A stretch of DNA of 64,000 nucleotides, taken from the NCBI RefSeq assembly GCF_019933235.1, contig NZ_CP082945.1, positions 5,369,501 to 5,433,500 of the forward strand, in the 5' to 3' direction. Positions 61,938-64,000 of this stretch are shown here, in pieces. Both the position numbers and the translations under genes were made by a program. The notes under the pieces were generated by a model that saw only the letters and a program-made list of their open reading frames with translations, was not told the DNA's origin and did no database searches. The stretch comes from Streptomyces angustmyceticus (lineage in GTDB: Bacteria; Actinomycetota; Actinomycetes; Streptomycetales; Streptomycetaceae). The stretch's first letter is position 1. Every line of letters begins with the position of its first letter.

Positions 61938-62492
61938 ATGCCGCCTCAGCTCATCGCCCCCACCGTCGCCGTCCACGCCTCCTTCCTCGCCGCGATGGCG
62001 GAGTTCCGCGCCGACGGCACCGAGCACGTACCGCACTCCGGCCTCGCCCGGGAGCTGCGGACCTGGGCCGGCCGCTGGCCGACCGCCGAGGGGTTCGCCG
62101 CGTACGTCGGCACGGTAGGGGACGCGGCACCGGTGGAACGCGCCGACGGCGTGGTCCCCGTGACGACCCGGTGGTGGGTGGCGGACGGCGTCTACCTGGG
62201 GCGGGTCACGTTCCGCCACCGCCTCACCGACGAACTCCTCCACTACGGCGGCCACATCGGCTATGCCGTGCGCCCCGGCGCGCGCCGCCAGGGCCACGCC
62301 ACCGCGATGCTGCGCGCCGCCCTCCCGGTCGCCCATCACGAACTGGGCATCGACCCGGTGCTGGTCACCTGCGACGACACCAACACCGGCTCGCGTAAGG
62401 TCATCGAGTCCTGCGGCGGGATCTTCGAGGACCGGCGGGACGAGAAGCTGCGCTACTGGATCCACGCGCCCGCCACCGCCGCCGGGCGGTAG
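61938..62492 (+). CDS. GNAT family N-acetyltransferase
   Basis: A 184-residue GNAT. GHIGYAVRPGARRQGHATAML (about 107-127) is the acetyl-CoA loop, followed by VLVTCDDTNTGSRKVIESCGG. Substrate is unknown. ATG at 61938 is preceded directly by GTG at 61935; a CACAAT sequence 6 nt before suggests a leaderless mRNA. It lies between the radical SAM enzyme and the repeat protein, with no evident shared role. Confidence 0.9.
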   Translation: MPPQLIAPTVAVHASFLAAMAEFRADGTEHVPHSGLARELRTWAGRWPTAEGFAAYVGTVGDAAPVERADGVVPVTTRWWVADGVYLGRVTFRHRLTDELLHYGGHIGYAVRPGARRQGHATAMLRAALPVAHHELGIDPVLVTCDDTNTGSRKVIESCGGIFEDRRDEKLRYWIHAPATAAGR

Positions 62493-62593
62493 CGGAACCG
62501 GCCCGCCCGGAGGGGGCGGGGAGCGCCGGCGCGCATCCGGGGCGGCGGTCCCGGGACGCGGCAGGACGAGGACGGACGTACGGGGGAACGGGA

Positions 62594-63784
62594 ATGGAGC
62601 GGGAACACACGGGGACGGACCGGCAGGTGCCCGCCCGGTACGAGCCGGGCGAGGGCTGTGTGACCCAAGTGGTCCGGATTCCGGTGCGGATCGTGGTGCT
62701 GGTACTCGTGGTGCCGGTGCGCCTGGTGTGGGACGCGCTGACCGCGGCCGGCCGGGCCGTCGACCGCAGCGTGCTGCGCCCCCTCGGACGCGGCCTCGCC
62801 CGGCTGTGGCACACCCTCGTGGTCCGCCCCGTGGCCTGGGCCTGGCGCACCCTCGTGGTGGTGCCGGTCGCCTGGGCCTGGCGCACCCTCGTCGTGCTCC
62901 CGCTCGGCTGGACCTGGCGCACGCTGGTGCTCGCCCCGCTGGGGTGGCTGTGGCGCGCCGTCCTCGCCCCGGCGGGCCGGGGAACCGGCAGGGCGGCGGC
63001 CTGGCTGGTGCGGTACCTGCTCGTGGTCCCCGTCCGGTGGTTGTACGCGCAGGTTTTCACGCCCCTGGGGCACGGCCTCTCCTGGCTGCTGCGCGGCCTG
63101 GGCGCGGCCCTGCTGTGGCTGGGCGGCGCGGTGTTCGTCCGGCCGTGGGTGGCCCTGTGGCGGTACGTCCTGGTGCCCGTCGGCCGGGCGGCCGGCGCGG
63201 CCCTGGTGTGGCTGGCCCGCCACCTCGTCGTGGTCCCCGCCCAGTGGCTGTACGCCCACGTGCTGGCGCCGTGCGGACGGGGCATCGCCTGGCTGGTGCG
63301 CGGCACCGGCACCGTGCTGGCCGCCCTCGTGCGATGGCTCGTGATCGTGCCGCTGGTCACCCTGTGGCGGTATGTGCTGGCGCCCGCAGGACGGCTGCTG
63401 GCCGCGGTGGTGACGGTGGTGGTGCGCGAGACCGGGGCGGCGCTCGGGCACTGCTGGCGCGCCGCCGGCATCGTCTCCCGTGCCGTCGGCCGGTTCCTCG
63501 CCGCGGTGCTGCGGTGGCTCGTCGTCGAACCGCTGCGCCGGACCTACCGCACCGTGCTCACCCCGCTCGGGCACGGCATACGCGACGGCGTCTGGCGACC
63601 GGTCCGGCAGGCGCTGCGCAGCGCCCGCGAGACCGTGCGGCAGACCCGCGGGGAGATCCGGCGGGCACTGTTCGGCGCCCCCGAGGAGCCGCGGCGGGTT
63701 CCGGCCGCCCGCCCCCGGCGGGAACCGCGGGCGCCCGGGACACGTACTCTAGGTAGCAGTACGACCGCACTCACGAAGGACTGA
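62594..63784 (+). CDS. Trp/Val-rich membrane-associated protein with tandem repeats
   Basis: A 396-residue protein of unknown function. After a charged N-terminus, residues about 70-125 contain 12-residue units of the form WRTLVVxPxxWx (AWRTLVVVPVAW, AWRTLVVLPLGW, TWRTLVLAPLGW). Residues 140-208 and 209-277 form an exact-length 69-residue tandem repeat (RYLLVVPVRWLYAQV and RHLVVVPAQWLYAHV). The hydrophobic/aromatic pattern with few charges suggests an amphipathic, membrane-surface fold rather than ordinary TM helices. A basic Arg/Pro-rich tail follows. ATG at 62594 has GGGGGAACGGGA upstream. It ends 6 bp before the TIGR03936 gene, so the two are likely co-transcribed. Confidence 0.85.
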   Translation: MEREHTGTDRQVPARYEPGEGCVTQVVRIPVRIVVLVLVVPVRLVWDALTAAGRAVDRSVLRPLGRGLARLWHTLVVRPVAWAWRTLVVVPVAWAWRTLVVLPLGWTWRTLVLAPLGWLWRAVLAPAGRGTGRAAAWLVRYLLVVPVRWLYAQVFTPLGHGLSWLLRGLGAALLWLGGAVFVRPWVALWRYVLVPVGRAAGAALVWLARHLVVVPAQWLYAHVLAPCGRGIAWLVRGTGTVLAALVRWLVIVPLVTLWRYVLAPAGRLLAAVVTVVVRETGAALGHCWRAAGIVSRAVGRFLAAVLRWLVVEPLRRTYRTVLTPLGHGIRDGVWRPVRQALRSARETVRQTRGEIRRALFGAPEEPRRVPAARPRREPRAPGTRTLGSSTTALTKD

Positions 63785-63790
63785 ACGACA

Positions 63791-64000
63791 CTGGGCAAGC
63801 GACAGCCCGAAGGCCCGCCGCCCGCACCGGCGGTGCAGCGCATCCGACTGCGCTACACCAAGCGCGGCCGCCTCCGGTTCACCAGCCACCGCGACTTCCA
63901 GCGCGCTTTCGAGCGGGCGCTGCGCCGCGCCGAGGTCCCCATGGCCTATTCCGCGGGCTTCACCCCGCACCCCAAGGTGTCGTACGCCAACGCCGCCCCG
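63791..64000 (+). CDS. TIGR03936 (DUF2344) radical SAM-associated protein, 5' part
   Basis: Only about 70 codons are in the window. The family core RIRLRYTKRGRLRFTSHRDF begins at about residue 18 and continues with RALRRAEVPMAYSAGFTPHPK. The frame opens at CTG (63791), 10 nt after GAAGGA; the first conventional start, GTG at 63833, has no ribosome site and would remove the N-terminal GKRQPEGPPPAPA stretch. It is the partner of the TIGR03960 radical SAM enzyme two genes upstream. Confidence 0.85.
   Translation, partial: MGKRQPEGPPPAPAVQRIRLRYTKRGRLRFTSHRDFQRAFERALRRAEVPMAYSAGFTPHPKVSYANAAP

Overview
The window is very GC-rich chromosomal DNA from a Streptomyces-type actinomycete. The evidence is codon usage with almost exclusively G/C third positions, frequent GTG starts, mycothiol-era thiol chemistry, the clpP1-clpP2-clpX, valS-folC-ndk and mreB-mreC-mreD-pbp2-rodA blocks, and the way they are ordered, which resembles the S. 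coelicolor core between malQ (about SCO2649) and the mre/radical-SAM region (about SCO2600). No CRISPR array, prophage, transposase or integrated element was seen.

Layout. 1-5.0 kb: a truncated MscS channel, an HNH nuclease and a large secreted GH84/F5-8C glycosidase. 5.4-11.8 kb: a small repeat protein and malQ (with a TTA codon), a small membrane protein, an acyl-ACP desaturase preceded by three tandem palindromes, a LysR regulator and an allantoicase. 12-25 kb: aminopeptidase N, DUF1203, asd, a Tat-exported metallophosphoesterase with a likely PHO box, a DUF559-like protein, a second aminopeptidase N, an Rv2466c-type DsbA-fold protein and sodF with a likely Nur box. 24-30 kb: three paralogous amino-acid permeases with bioY between the second and third. 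30-36.5 kb: rpiB, a Nei-type glycosylase, an Eis-type acetyltransferase, a SpoIIE-type phosphatase, an acyltransferase-3 protein, an AT-richer intergenic stretch and an ArsC-like reductase.

36.5-46.6 kb: tRNA-Gly(TCC), tRNA-Pro(TGG), tig, clpP1, clpP2, clpX (protein folding and turnover; a ClgR-type box lies before clpP1), a Q/P/Y-rich membrane protein, valS and a GT87-like membrane transferase. 46.8-57.4 kb: a PbpA-type transpeptidase, folC, a DUF4233 protein, ndk, then mreB-mreC-mreD-pbp2-rodA, the lateral/spore wall synthesis operon. 57.5-64 kb: a degenerate HATPase, a CYTH-CHAD protein, a B12-binding radical SAM protein, a GNAT, a strongly repetitive membrane-associated protein and the start of the TIGR03936 partner, which seems to begin at CTG.

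Most of the window is core genome. The points most worth following are regulatory (tandem palindromes, PHO, Nur and ClgR-like boxes, TTA codon), a possible active-site change in the GH84 enzyme, a small 12-residue-repeat protein, dispersed palindromic repeats inside permease genes, and the uncharacterised 69-residue-repeat membrane protein beside the radical SAM pair.
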